From Acidimicrobiia bacterium UBA4744 (lineage in GTDB: Bacteria; Actinomycetota; Acidimicrobiia; Spongiisociales; UBA4744), in NCBI GenBank assembly GCA_002403855.1, contig DHIO01000026.1, positions 165,305 to 229,304 on the forward strand: DNA of 64,000 nt. The letters run 5' to 3'. A model generated the notes under the pieces. The model saw only the letters and a list, made by a program, of their open reading frames with translations. It was not told the DNA's origin and searched no databases. The translations under genes and the position numbers were made by a program. Below, in pieces: positions 53,926 to 64,000 of the stretch (positions within the stretch are counted from its first letter, which is position 1; every line of letters begins with the position of its first letter).

Positions 53926-55128
53926 CTAGTGAACGGCACCCTCGTGCCTCGCCGGGATCCTGCCGCTCGCGGCAATGAGGACCGCGGCGCCTCCCAGCAG
54001 AATGGCGGTGAAGACCATCGGAATCCGGTAACCGCCGGTAGCGTCATGCAGAACCCCGACGAGGGCCGGCCCTGCTGCTCCGATGAGCGATGCCGCCGCC
54101 CATTGGGCTCCCATCGCTCGACCGTATCCCGGGCCCGAATACCAGGTGCCCATTGCCATCGCCCGCAGCGGCAACACGGCACCGAATGCCAGGCCGAAAA
54201 TGACGAAGTGGCCGGCGATCTGCCAGTAGTGCGTTCCGTCGACCATCAAGAACACCGCGATGGTCATCAAGCCCATCACGGTTGCCTGCACTCCAGTGGG
54301 ACGGAACCTCCGGGCAACGAACGGAGCGACCGACCGGCCCGGCAGGCTGAGCGCCGAAGCAGCTGCCGCCCACGCTGCAACTCCTGCCACCGCAAAACCG
54401 GCTTCTTCAAACAGCGCCACCCGATGAGAGAGCACCGCCTGGAAGCCGACGGCGCTCAGCACCATTCCCACAGTGAACAGCACGAAGCGGCGATCGCGCA
54501 CGACGGTGCGGAGTAGAAATCGCTCATTGTGGGTAGCGACCTGCCCGGTCGGGGGCGGATTCTTGAGGAAGAACAGGGCCGTTCCGCCTCCAGTCACCAA
54601 GAACAACAGACCGAGCAACCGCACGGTCGGGCGCCAATCCATCAGGCTGATCATGCGTTCGATCAAGGGCAGAAAGATGATGCCGGCCAGCCCACCGATG
54701 AGGGTGAGCACCGCCAGGGCACGGGCGCGCTGCTCCTCGGTGCACCAGCGGTCGACGGCGACAAAGGCCGGCTCGTAGAAGGTCATGGCTCCGGCCGGGC
54801 CGATCAGCACCCACCAGGCGACCAGTACGTGCCAGGGTCGGGTGGCGAGCGAGAAGAGCAAGAGACCTCCGGCCCCGAGCAGTGCGCCCCAACCGAAGAT
54901 GCCTCGTACCCCTCGGCGATCGGCATGGCGCCCCACCGGGTATGCCAGCACTCCAGCCGCCAGAAGCCCGCCCCCGTAGGCAACGGACAGGAGCCCGGTG
55001 CTGAACTCGCCGCCGGCGGCGCCATCGGTGAGAAACACCGAGAACCCGTAGAGCATGATCCCGAACGCCACCATCACCGAAATGGACAGCGGGAGAATCT
55101 GCTTCCACGGAAAGGCCGTCTGGGTCAC
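53926..55128 (-). CDS. MFS transporter
   Basis: This 400-residue protein has 12 predicted helices. The helix 2-3 loop has AYPVGRHADRRGVRGIFGWG, the MFS A-motif in diverged form. The pattern resembles monocarboxylate or oxalate/formate-antiporter-like members. It starts at GTG 55128 and is followed without a gap by the acetoacetate-CoA ligase gene, so import of a carboxylate is a reasonable guess. A perfect palindrome overlaps its predicted -10 (separate entry). Confidence 0.86.
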   Translation of the reverse strand: MTQTAFPWKQILPLSISVMVAFGIMLYGFSVFLTDGAAGGEFSTGLLSVAYGGGLLAAGVLAYPVGRHADRRGVRGIFGWGALLGAGGLLLFSLATRPWHVLVAWWVLIGPAGAMTFYEPAFVAVDRWCTEEQRARALAVLTLIGGLAGIIFLPLIERMISLMDWRPTVRLLGLLFLVTGGGTALFFLKNPPPTGQVATHNERFLLRTVVRDRRFVLFTVGMVLSAVGFQAVLSHRVALFEEAGFAVAGVAAWAAAASALSLPGRSVAPFVARRFRPTGVQATVMGLMTIAVFLMVDGTHYWQIAGHFVIFGLAFGAVLPLRAMAMGTWYSGPGYGRAMGAQWAAASLIGAAGPALVGVLHDATGGYRIPMVFTAILLGGAAVLIAASGRIPARHEGAVH

Positions 55129-55133
55129 GTCGC

Positions 55134-55147
55134 CAGCGTAGACGCTG
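55134..55147 (-). promoter_or_regulatory. palindromic operator overlapping the MFS -10
   Basis: CAGCGT-AG-ACGCTG is a perfect 6-bp palindrome. On the minus strand TACGCT (55140-55135), six bases before the GTG at 55128, serves as a -10. A repressor bound here would block the MFS/acetoacetate-CoA ligase operon. Confidence 0.4.
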
Positions 55148-55217
55148 CTCCGAATCGACCCTTTGGGCCTTGACGAGTCTGCTACCTCACGCTATCCATG
55201 GGCCCGAGGAGGGAGCT

Positions 55218-55823
55218 TTGGAGAAGATCGACTTCAAGAAGGAGTATCGCGAGCTCTACACGGCACCGAAAGGCAACCCGGTGATCGTCGAGGTCCCGCC
55301 GCTCCAATACCTGATGGTCGATGGATCCGGCGATCCCAACACCAGCCCCCGTTTTCGGGACTGCATGGCCGGGCTCTATCCGGTGGCGTTCACATTGCGG
55401 TTTGCAGTCAAGGCCGAGGAACAGATCGCCTACTCGGTGATGCCCCTCCAGGGACTGTGGTGGCTCCCGGGAGAAGACTTCGACTTCAGCGTGAAGGATC
55501 GTTGGCTCTGGACGCTCATGATCATGCAGCCCGACTACGTCACCGAGCCGCGATTCGAGGCAGCCCGAGAGTCTGCCAAGAACAAGGAGTCCCTGTCGAT
55601 CTTCGATGAGTTACGGCTCGAGGTCTTCGAGGAAGGGGTGGCCGCGCAGATCATGCATATCGGCCCGTACGCGGACGAGGCCCCTACGATCGAGAAGCTG
55701 CACGAGTTCATTCACCAAGAGGGCCATTCGCTGCGCGGCAAGCACCACGAGATCTACCTCGGCGACCCGAACCGGTCGGCCCCGGAGAAGCTCAAGACGA
55801 TTATCCGCCAACCCATCGAGTAG
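55218..55823 (+). CDS. GyrI-like small-molecule-binding domain protein
   Basis: This 201-residue protein has the GyrI-like fold without a DNA-binding domain: [38 protein letters not shown], then [13 protein letters not shown], and [22 protein letters not shown] with [29 protein letters not shown]. Such proteins hydrolyse or bind hydrophobic small molecules. GAGGAGGGAG shortly before the TTG at 55218 fixes the start (the ORF opens at 55170). It is 104 bases upstream of acs on the same strand. Ligand unknown. Confidence 0.86.
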   Translation: MEKIDFKKEYRELYTAPKGNPVIVEVPPLQYLMVDGSGDPNTSPRFRDCMAGLYPVAFTLRFAVKAEEQIAYSVMPLQGLWWLPGEDFDFSVKDRWLWTLMIMQPDYVTEPRFEAARESAKNKESLSIFDELRLEVFEEGVAAQIMHIGPYADEAPTIEKLHEFIHQEGHSLRGKHHEIYLGDPNRSAPEKLKTIIRQPIE

Positions 55824-55867
55824 ACCGGGCTTGGGCATGTCTCTCGGCGAGGACCACCGGGTACTTC

Positions 55868-55883
55868 AGGGACACTGTTCCTT
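55868..55883. promoter_or_regulatory. weak palindrome upstream of acs
   Basis: AGGGACACTGTTCCTT contains an imperfect inverted repeat (GGAACA versus GGGACA) about 45 bases before the acs start. It might be an operator. Weak evidence. Confidence 0.2.
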
Positions 55884-55927
55884 CTGTTCTCGTAGCATGC
55901 CGGAACGCGCAAGCAAGGGAGCCACAG

Positions 55928-57883
<1,956 letters not shown>

Positions 57884-57949
57884 GGATCCTCCTGAGGGAG
57901 GAGGTCCCTCCTCCGGGTAACGTGTGACCGCGGCGGAAGGAGTGTGCCG

Positions 57950-58663
57950 ATGAAATGGCGGATGATGGCGGCAGTCTTCGTCGCGGTCGCTGTCGTCGGT
58001 GCCTGTTCGTCGACGCGGGACACGACCACCACGGCGCCACCTACGGCTGCCGAGGTGCTGGCGCGAGCGGCGGAAACCATGGGTTCGGTCGAGACGGTTC
58101 AGTTCAGTATCGAGCGAGGTGGAGACCCGGTCTATATCGACACCCAGGGTTTTCTCGAGTTTGTGAGCGCCACGGGACGTTACGCGGCTCCGGGAGCAGC
58201 GGACGCGGTCGTCACCGTGAGCGCAGTGGGACTCAATACCGAGGTCGGAGCGGTGGTCATCGAGGGTGAAACCTGGCTCACCAACCCCATCACGGGGAGT
58301 TGGGAGCCGACTCCCCCCGGCTATACGTTCGACCCGGCAACTCTGTTCGACCCGGAGGTGGGCTTCCGGGCCATGTTGCAGGAAGGAATCCTCAGCGTCG
58401 AGGACGTGGGTGACGAGATCATCGAGGAGGAGTCTCTCCGCCATGTCCGGTTCACCGCATCCGGAGCACGAGTCGAGGTCGTTACCGCCGGCTTGGTGAG
58501 CGGCGTGGATGTCACGGTTGATGCATGGATCGAACCCGATTCGGGCGAACTCCGAAGAGCCACCTTCTCGACGCCGATCGGTTCCGCGGCGACCGACTGG
58601 GACTTGAGGCTCTTCAACTACGGCGCCGAGATCACGATCACCCCTCCGGACCTTGAAGGATGA
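57950..58663 (+). CDS. LppX/LprG-family lipoprotein
   Basis: This 237-residue lipoprotein has a signal peptide ending in a lipobox (AVAVVGACSST), a Thr-rich linker, and a LppX_LprAFG-type domain: TAAEVLARAAETMGSVETVQFSIERGGDPVYID, then VEVVTAGLVSGVDVTVDAWIEPDSGELRRATF. In mycobacteria such proteins carry triacylated lipids through the envelope. ATG 57950 has AGGAG seven bases upstream (an in-frame GTG at 57944 is inferior). The stop overlaps the next gene, an MFS exporter, by four bases, the arrangement of lprG-Rv1410c. Confidence 0.85.
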   Translation: MKWRMMAAVFVAVAVVGACSSTRDTTTTAPPTAAEVLARAAETMGSVETVQFSIERGGDPVYIDTQGFLEFVSATGRYAAPGAADAVVTVSAVGLNTEVGAVVIEGETWLTNPITGSWEPTPPGYTFDPATLFDPEVGFRAMLQEGILSVEDVGDEIIEEESLRHVRFTASGARVEVVTAGLVSGVDVTVDAWIEPDSGELRRATFSTPIGSAATDWDLRLFNYGAEITITPPDLEG

Positions 58664-60180
58664 GCCGGAAGGCTTCGCCCAACCTCGTTCTCGCAGTTGT
58701 CGGATTCGGTGTGTTCATCGCGGCGGATGACCTGACCGTGGTAGCCACCATGCTCCGTCCGATCATCGGTGACCTGGGAATCGTTCTGCCCGATGGCCTC
58801 AACCAGATGGCCTGGATCGTCAACGCCTACCTGATCGCCTACGTAGCCGTGATGCCGTTCATGGGCCGGCTCAGCGATGTCCTCGGCCGGCGACGCACCT
58901 ACATCGCTTCTCTGGTTCTCTTCCTGGCCGGTTCGCTCGTCGTCCCGTTCGCGCCCAACTACGGGGTCTTCCTGGTCGGCCGGGTGCTCACCGCCATGGG
59001 GGGCGGGGCACTGGTACCGATCGGACTGGCGATCGTCGCCGATGTGTTCGCCGAAAACCGCCGGGCCCGGGCCCTCGGGACCTTGGGGGCCATCGACACC
59101 CTGGGGTGGGTGTGGGGTCCGCTCTACGGAGCCATGCTCGTTCGGTTCCTCTCCTGGCGCTGGCAATTCTATCTGAACGTCCCTTTGGCCATTCTCGGCA
59201 TCGTGGCGGCCTGGTACGTTCTGGATCGGGCCGGCAAGTCCGGCCGCGCTCGCATCGACTGGGTGGGGGCCGTCACTCTGACGGTTGGCCTCGTGGCTCT
59301 CAACGTCGCTCTCCTCGAATCAGCTCAAATCCAGAGCATCACCGGCCTGGAAGAGTTGACCGGGGCTGCTCGCGGCCCGATGTGGTGGCTGCTGGGATTG
59401 GCGGCCGTCGCCATCGCCGCCTTCGTCGCCCAAGAGACCCGCACCAAGAACCCGTTGGTTCCCCTGCAGCTCTTCAAGGGCCGCAATCTCACCATCGCCG
59501 TCATCGTCAACTTCCTGGTCGGGGCCACCTTGGTCATTGCCATGGTCGACGTGCCGCTATTCGTCAACGTGATGGAATCCGGCATCGAGCGGGCGGCGGT
59601 GATTTCTGGATGGGTTCTCAGTGCCCTCACCGCGGCGATGGCCGTCGCGTCCTACACCGGCGGCAGGATGACCGAACGCTGGTCGTACCGCCCGCCCATC
59701 CTGTTCGGCTTGGCCGCCGTCCTGGCCGGATTCCTGCTCATGGGTACGGGTTGGAACCCCGACACCCCCTACCTGCGAATGGCCTGGCAGCTAGCACTGC
59801 TGGGCACCGGTTTCGGGTTGGTGTTTGCACCGATCAACGCGGCAGTGGTCGATTCGGCTCCGCCGGATGAGCGAGGCGTGGCGGCGAGCTTGGTCATGGT
59901 GCTCAGGCTCATCGGGCTGAGTGTGGGTCTGTCCGGGCTCACCGCCTGGGGCATCCACCGTTACGAAGAGCTGCGCAAGACGATTGTGTTGCCACCGATC
60001 GGGGACCCCGGCTACCAGGAGGCGCTCCAACGCGCCCAGGAGGAGCTGACCACTTCCGCCCTGGCCGAAACCTTTCTAGCGGCGGGGGCGGTCATCGCCC
60101 TCGGCATTCTTGTGACGATGCTCATGCGGCCCGGACAGCCGGTCTCCGCGTCGCCGCGCAGCACACCCCACTCCGGCTGA
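58660..60180 (+). CDS. MFS exporter, P55/Rv1410c-like (DHA2 type)
   Basis: This 506-residue membrane protein has 14 predicted helices, typical of DHA2 drug:H+ antiporters. Motifs include FIAADDLTVVATMLRPIIGDLG in helix 1, GRLSDVLGRRRTYIASLVLF (motif A) and GRVLTAMGGGALVPIGLAIV (motif B region), and DTLGWVWGPLYGAMLV (motif C-like). A start overlapping the LprG-like lipoprotein gene by four bases implies coupled synthesis. By analogy with mycobacterial P55 it could move triacylglycerol-type lipids. No mycolic acid genes are in the window. Confidence 0.87.
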   Translation: MSRKASPNLVLAVVGFGVFIAADDLTVVATMLRPIIGDLGIVLPDGLNQMAWIVNAYLIAYVAVMPFMGRLSDVLGRRRTYIASLVLFLAGSLVVPFAPNYGVFLVGRVLTAMGGGALVPIGLAIVADVFAENRRARALGTLGAIDTLGWVWGPLYGAMLVRFLSWRWQFYLNVPLAILGIVAAWYVLDRAGKSGRARIDWVGAVTLTVGLVALNVALLESAQIQSITGLEELTGAARGPMWWLLGLAAVAIAAFVAQETRTKNPLVPLQLFKGRNLTIAVIVNFLVGATLVIAMVDVPLFVNVMESGIERAAVISGWVLSALTAAMAVASYTGGRMTERWSYRPPILFGLAAVLAGFLLMGTGWNPDTPYLRMAWQLALLGTGFGLVFAPINAAVVDSAPPDERGVAASLVMVLRLIGLSVGLSGLTAWGIHRYEELRKTIVLPPIGDPGYQEALQRAQEELTTSALAETFLAAGAVIALGILVTMLMRPGQPVSASPRSTPHSG

Positions 60181-60188
60181 CCCGTCGG

Positions 60189-60614
60189 TCAGGAAGCTCC
60201 TGGTTGCTCGGCGTCTCGCAAACGCTGCGTGACGTGTACCAGTAGCTTGTAGGAGAGCGCCGCGTCTTCCCGTACGAGCTTCCGGAAATCCATGCCGGGC
60301 AGGAACAACATGGTCGCAGGGTCCGTGACCGTCACCGTTGCCGACCTCGGACCACGGTCGATGAGCGCGAGTTCGCCAAAGAAGGCTCCCGGCTCCAGGA
60401 TCCGCCGCGTTCGCCCACGGACGGCGACCTTCGCCGTTCCGGACAGAATGATGTGGAAACCCAGCCCCTCGTGACCCTGTTCCACGACCACATGCCCGGC
60501 AGGATGGCGGACCTCCTTCGCCAGATTGGCCAGTTTCCTCAACTGGTGTTTCGAGAGGTCCTCAAAGAGGGGCACACTCCCAAGGATTCCGATCCGCTCC
60601 TTGATGGTCGCCAT
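60189..60614 (-). CDS. cyclic-nucleotide-binding domain protein
   Basis: This 141-residue protein is a single cNMP-binding domain with no DNA-binding part: LGSVPLFEDLSKHQLRKLANLAKEV, GHVVVEQGHEGLGFHIILSG, and the phosphate-binding cassette EPGAFFGELALIDRGPRSATVTV, which keeps the GELALxxxxPRSATV consensus including the Arg that contacts the cyclic phosphate. AGGAG six bases before the ATG at 60614 fixes the start. It is divergent from a class III cyclase with a 63-base gap, and the two probably form a sender-receiver pair. Confidence 0.9.
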   Translation of the reverse strand: MATIKERIGILGSVPLFEDLSKHQLRKLANLAKEVRHPAGHVVVEQGHEGLGFHIILSGTAKVAVRGRTRRILEPGAFFGELALIDRGPRSATVTVTDPATMLFLPGMDFRKLVREDAALSYKLLVHVTQRLRDAEQPGAS

Positions 60615-60663
60615 CCCGACTCCTTCCAGTCTGTGCATGAGGCTACCCCGCGCGGCAGGACCG

Positions 60664-60669
60664 TAGACT
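60664..60669 (+). promoter_or_regulatory. leaderless-type -10 of the cyclase gene
   Basis: TAGACT ends eight bases before the ATG at 60678 and no Shine-Dalgarno is visible. Confidence 0.35.
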
Positions 60670-60677
60670 CGTAGACG

Positions 60678-63600
60678 ATGGCAGCCAGCTGCGCCCATTG
60701 TGGAGCTGAAATCGCGGCCGACTCCCGCTACTGCGGAACGTGTGGAGCCGCCGTTGGCAACCCGTGCCCGCAATGCGAAACCCGCCTCCCGCCGGGAGCC
60801 GCATTCTGCCCGGACTGCGGCATGGACCTACGCGACAGACCTGCCCCACGTGAACGTAAGCTGGTGACCATCCTCTTCGCCGACATCAGCGGATCGACAG
60901 GTCTGGGCGAAAAACTCGATCCCGAACAATTCCGGGAAGTCACCGGAGCCTTCTTCGATACGATGCGAACTCAGATCGAGTCCTACGGCGGCACTGTGGA
61001 GAAGTTCATCGGGGACGCGGTCATGGCCGTGTTCGGGGTCCCCATTGCCCACGACGACGATCCCGACCGTGCCCTCGGCGCCGCCCACGGCATGATGGAG
61101 AGTCTTGTCGAGCTGAATGCCCAGCTCGAAAGAACCCACGGAGTTGTGCTCTCTGCCCGGGTCGGCATCAATTCCGGTGAGGTGGTGGCTTCCACTCCCG
61201 CTCGGCCCGACATGGGTCAGGTTGCCGGAGATGCGGTGAACGTCGCTGCGCGGTTGGAACAGATCGCCGAGACCGGACAGGTGCTGGTGGCGGAACGGAC
61301 CGTTCGGGCCAGCCGCCGGTTCCGTTTTCGGGACCTCGGACCCTCTACCCTCCGGGGCCGCGACCAGGCGGTCCGCGTCCACGAACTCCTCGGTCCCACC
61401 AACGACGGATTGGTGGCACCACTCCTCCGCGCCCCGATGGTCGGCCGCGAGAACGAGTTGACACTCCTCGGCGCAATGATCAGGCGCGTCGTCGAGGAGC
61501 AACACCCCCACTTGGTCACCATCTACGGCGAGGCTGGAATCGGCAAGAGCCGGTTGGCCGATGAGTTCCACAGCGCACTGCGGGATGCGAAGACACCCGC
61601 GCTCGTGCTGAGCGGTCGTTGTCTCCCGTACGGAGAGGAGAGCACGTACCGGCCACTGGTGGAGATCCTCAAGAGCCACGCGGGCATACTCGACAACGAC
61701 CCGCCGCAATTGGTCCTCGACAAGATCCGAAAGATCAAAGAGACGCTGCTCGAGGGCGGTACAGAACGTATGGCCGCCGCACTGGGCTGCACGATCGGCA
61801 TCGAGGACGAACGGTTCTCGTTCCGTGGCCTGTCGCCGAGGCAGATCGAAGATGAGATCCAAACGGCCTGGCGGCATTTCTTCTCCTCCTTGGCATCGCT
61901 ACGTCCTCTGGTCGTAGAGATCGAAGACCTCCACTTCGCCGACCAGGCAATGCTGACCCTCCTCGAGTTCCTGGCAGACCGAACGCCCGGGCCGGTGCTG
62001 TTCGTGTGCACCGCGCGGCCGGAACTGTCCAACACCGCTCCCGAATGGGGCGGAGGCAAGAGAAGCTTCTCGAGCATCATGCTCGACCCGCTGACCGAGG
62101 ACCAGGCGAGCCGACTGGTTGAGTTGCTGCTGGAAATCGACGAGATGCCGGCATCTGTACGATCAGAGATCCTGCGACGTGCGGAGGGAAACCCCTTCTT
62201 CATCGAGGAGATCCTCCGCCAGCTGATCGATGAGGGTTGCATCGTCCGTTCCGGGCACCGGTGGAAAGCTGCCGAGAAGATCTCGAAGGTGCAGATACCA
62301 GATACGGTTCAAGCAGTCCTGGCGGCTCGCATCGATCTGCTCTCCACCGCCGAGAAGCGGGCGCTGCAGTGTGCTGCCGTCGTCGGCCGAGCCTTCTGGA
62401 CGGGGTCGGTGGCATACTTGCTCGAGGTCGGCCAGACTCAGGCATCCCTCCTTCTGGACAAGCTGGAGGATCGCGACCTGATCCTTTCGCGGCTGGGAAC
62501 GACTCTCGTAGGAGAGCAGGAGTACAGCTTCAAGCACGTTCTCGCTCGCGATGTTGCCTTCGACAGTCTTTCTCTCCGAGAGCGGACGAACCTTCACCGC
62601 CGAGCGGCCGACTGGATCGAAAACGTAAGCGGCGAGCGCTGGCGCGAGGTGGTAGAGGTGCTGGCGTACCATCTCTCCCAGGCATGTGACGGACTCCAAG
62701 ACGATACGGCGGTGCAAGCCGAGGAGTTGGAGGAGATACGGCGACGCGCCGTCCACTATCTGTTGTTGGCCTCCGAAAGTGCCCGCCTGAAGATGGCGCT
62801 GGAGACCGCCCGCCGCTACGCACGAGAAGGCCGCCAACTGTCCGACTCACCCGAGGAGGAGGCCAAGGCCCTCGAGGCGCTCGGTGAAGCGTTCTTCTTC
62901 GGATACATGGGTGACGCTGCCTGGCAGCACCTGAAGGAAGCGATCGATCTGCACCTCCAGCTTGGCGACCAATCAGACCGTTACCTCGCCCGCGTATGCG
63001 CCCGGGCGCTCGAAACACCCGTGCGTTGGCCGGGATCGATGCAGTCGGTTCCGGCCGAGGCCGAAGTCTATCGGTATCTGCAGATCGGATTCGATCATGC
63101 AGGCACTGCGGACAACCCAGAGCTCGCTCGTCTACTGACCCTCAAAGCCTTCTGGCCGCACGCCTTCCCCAGACCGGCAGAGCGGTCAACCGAAGCGCTG
63201 GTTCCACCGGCCGAGTCCCTGGCGGCTGGAAAAGAGGCCGTCACCATGGCCGAACGGCTCCAGCGGGTCGATCTCGAGTCCGGTGCATTGGACGGCGTCG
63301 GGGCAAACTACATCCCGGAAGACCGCTACGACCGGGCCCTCGAGGTCACGAATCGCCGCCTCAGACTCACCGAGGTGATCGACGACCCCTGGGAGCTGGG
63401 TGATATCTACGCGATGGGCGGCTGGGTGAACTTTCATCTGGGCCGCTATCGGGACGCGTTCTCCAGCGCCGATATCGGGTTCAAACGGACCTTCGAACGA
63501 GTCCCCAGCGTGGCCCTGCATTGTCTCAGTTGGAGAGCGCTCTCTCAATACCGGCTCGGCGAATGGGACGGGACGCTGGCAGACCTGGATCTGGGTGCAT

Positions 63601-64000
63601 CGATGCTGGGCGACCGAAGCGACGCTCCACCCCATTTCGTATCTCCAATGTACGCGGCGGCCGTGTTGGTGCACGAGATCAGAGGTGACCGAACCGCCGC
63701 CGATCGCATCTTGGCCCTTCTGAAGAATCTGGACAAGAGTGCCGAGCCGCGAGACCGCGATACGACGCCCTTGGGTCGTTGGGCGTCCTTCCTGGCTCCG
63801 GCCCTGGCCCGACGCGGCAGTCTGCCAGAGGCTCGCCGGTTGCTGATGGAGACGGCCTGGCGCAGCGGCACTCGGGCGGGACTCTTGTTGGAAGCACAGT
63901 GCGAGATCGCCGCAGATACCGGCGCGTGGCATGAGGTGGACGATCTGCTGGTGCGCTCCCGTGCAGAGGCCGCCCGGTGCGGCCTGGAAGCCCTGCCGCG
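60678..64000 (+). CDS. class III adenylate/guanylate cyclase with zinc ribbon, AAA-ATPase and TPR-like region (3' partial)
   Basis: This protein runs off the window after 1107 residues. Residues 1-55 are a double zinc ribbon (CAHCG, CGTCG, CPQC, CPDCG). Residues 60-240 are a class III cyclase with metal-binding Asp in LFADISGSTGL and in EKFIGDAVMAVFG, and GDAVNVAARLEQIAETGQVLV. Residues 255-600 are an AAA-type ATPase with Walker A YGEAGIGKSRLAD and Walker B-like LVVEIEDLHFADQ. The rest is helical, as in TPR-type repeats of LuxR/MalT-like large regulators. Divergent from a cNMP-binding protein. The C-terminal output domain is outside the window. Confidence 0.9.
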   Translation, partial: MAASCAHCGAEIAADSRYCGTCGAAVGNPCPQCETRLPPGAAFCPDCGMDLRDRPAPRERKLVTILFADISGSTGLGEKLDPEQFREVTGAFFDTMRTQIESYGGTVEKFIGDAVMAVFGVPIAHDDDPDRALGAAHGMMESLVELNAQLERTHGVVLSARVGINSGEVVASTPARPDMGQVAGDAVNVAARLEQIAETGQVLVAERTVRASRRFRFRDLGPSTLRGRDQAVRVHELLGPTNDGLVAPLLRAPMVGRENELTLLGAMIRRVVEEQHPHLVTIYGEAGIGKSRLADEFHSALRDAKTPALVLSGRCLPYGEESTYRPLVEILKSHAGILDNDPPQLVLDKIRKIKETLLEGGTERMAAALGCTIGIEDERFSFRGLSPRQIEDEIQTAWRHFFSSLASLRPLVVEIEDLHFADQAMLTLLEFLADRTPGPVLFVCTARPELSNTAPEWGGGKRSFSSIMLDPLTEDQASRLVELLLEIDEMPASVRSEILRRAEGNPFFIEEILRQLIDEGCIVRSGHRWKAAEKISKVQIPDTVQAVLAARIDLLSTAEKRALQCAAVVGRAFWTGSVAYLLEVGQTQASLLLDKLEDRDLILSRLGTTLVGEQEYSFKHVLARDVAFDSLSLRERTNLHRRAADWIENVSGERWREVVEVLAYHLSQACDGLQDDTAVQAEELEEIRRRAVHYLLLASESARLKMALETARRYAREGRQLSDSPEEEAKALEALGEAFFFGYMGDAAWQHLKEAIDLHLQLGDQSDRYLARVCARALETPVRWPGSMQSVPAEAEVYRYLQIGFDHAGTADNPELARLLTLKAFWPHAFPRPAERSTEALVPPAESLAAGKEAVTMAERLQRVDLESGALDGVGANYIPEDRYDRALEVTNRRLRLTEVIDDPWELGDIYAMGGWVNFHLGRYRDAFSSADIGFKRTFERVPSVALHCLSWRALSQYRLGEWDGTLADLDLGASMLGDRSDAPPHFVSPMYAAAVLVHEIRGDRTAADRILALLKNLDKSAEPRDRDTTPLGRWASFLAPALARRGSLPEARRLLMETAWRSGTRAGLLLEAQCEIAADTGAWHEVDDLLVRSRAEAARCGLEALP

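Noticed and set aside
55152..55168. GACCCTTTGGGCCTT as a DosR-like box
   Set aside because: Only half of the palindrome matches; the left arm is in the wrong orientation.

Overview
The window is about 62% GC, tightly packed and entirely chromosomal in character. An actinobacterium is suggested by the F420-type oxidoreductases (LLM family, deazaflavin-dependent nitroreductase), a PAC2 protein, a LprG-like lipoprotein with its MFS partner, an AdnAB-type helicase-nuclease, DUF3105 and DUF1023 proteins, frequent GTG/TTG starts and apparently leaderless genes. The class cannot be fixed from sequence alone; Acidimicrobiia or a relative is my inference. No rRNA, tRNA, CRISPR array, IS element or prophage was seen. 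Single-base frameshifts in two genes may be real decay or assembly error.

Layout. 1-4991: helicase-nuclease end, DsbA-like protein, D-aminoacyl-tRNA deacylase, sensor kinase. 4969-9921 (minus): a complete, translationally coupled group 3b [NiFe] hydrogenase operon (hydB, cNMP-binding protein, hydG, hydD, hydA, maturation protease) behind a promoter with a DosR-like box. 10061-18506: PlsB acyltransferase, DUF1023 hydrolase, an ABC-2 exporter operon, and a phosphoribosyltransferase-hydrolase fusion. 18507-18745: a convergent intergenic region holding a second DosR-like box and a long-stem hairpin. 18746-25947: hybrid kinase, a radical SAM selenoprotein whose UGA is followed by a SECIS-like hairpin, an IF-1 paralogue, LMW phosphatase, GAF kinase, sirtuin, FMN reductase with a zinc-ribbon tail. 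25950-33904: DUF3105 protein, OsmC, ADP-forming acyl-CoA synthetase, secreted protein, PAC2 protein, TrkA/USP protein with a CPA2 antiporter, and a small protein. 33907-42560: membrane proteins including a 34-residue microprotein, LLM oxidoreductase, DUF2461 protein, a 1311-residue hybrid kinase, and a CDP-alcohol phosphotransferase. 42561-48878: MFS exporter, small unknowns, and a PspC/LiaF-type envelope-stress module. 49038-51091: a probable serine palmitoyltransferase plus ketosphinganine reductase pair. 51226-60180: acetoacetyl-CoA synthetase, MFS, GyrI-like protein, acetyl-CoA synthetase, and a LprG/P55-like lipoprotein-transporter pair. 60189-64000: a cNMP-binding protein divergent from a class III cyclase/AAA-ATPase that runs off the window.

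Themes. Signalling is heavy: five histidine kinases, one separate response regulator, a cyclase and two cNMP-binding proteins. Energy and redox genes suggest survival under low oxygen or starvation (NAD(P)-linked hydrogenase, acetate/acetoacetate activation, sirtuin). Lipid genes (PlsB, sphingoid-base pair, LprG/P55 pair, CDP-alcohol transferase) suggest an elaborate envelope. The strongest single observation is the selenocysteine readthrough of the radical SAM gene at 20515-21891.
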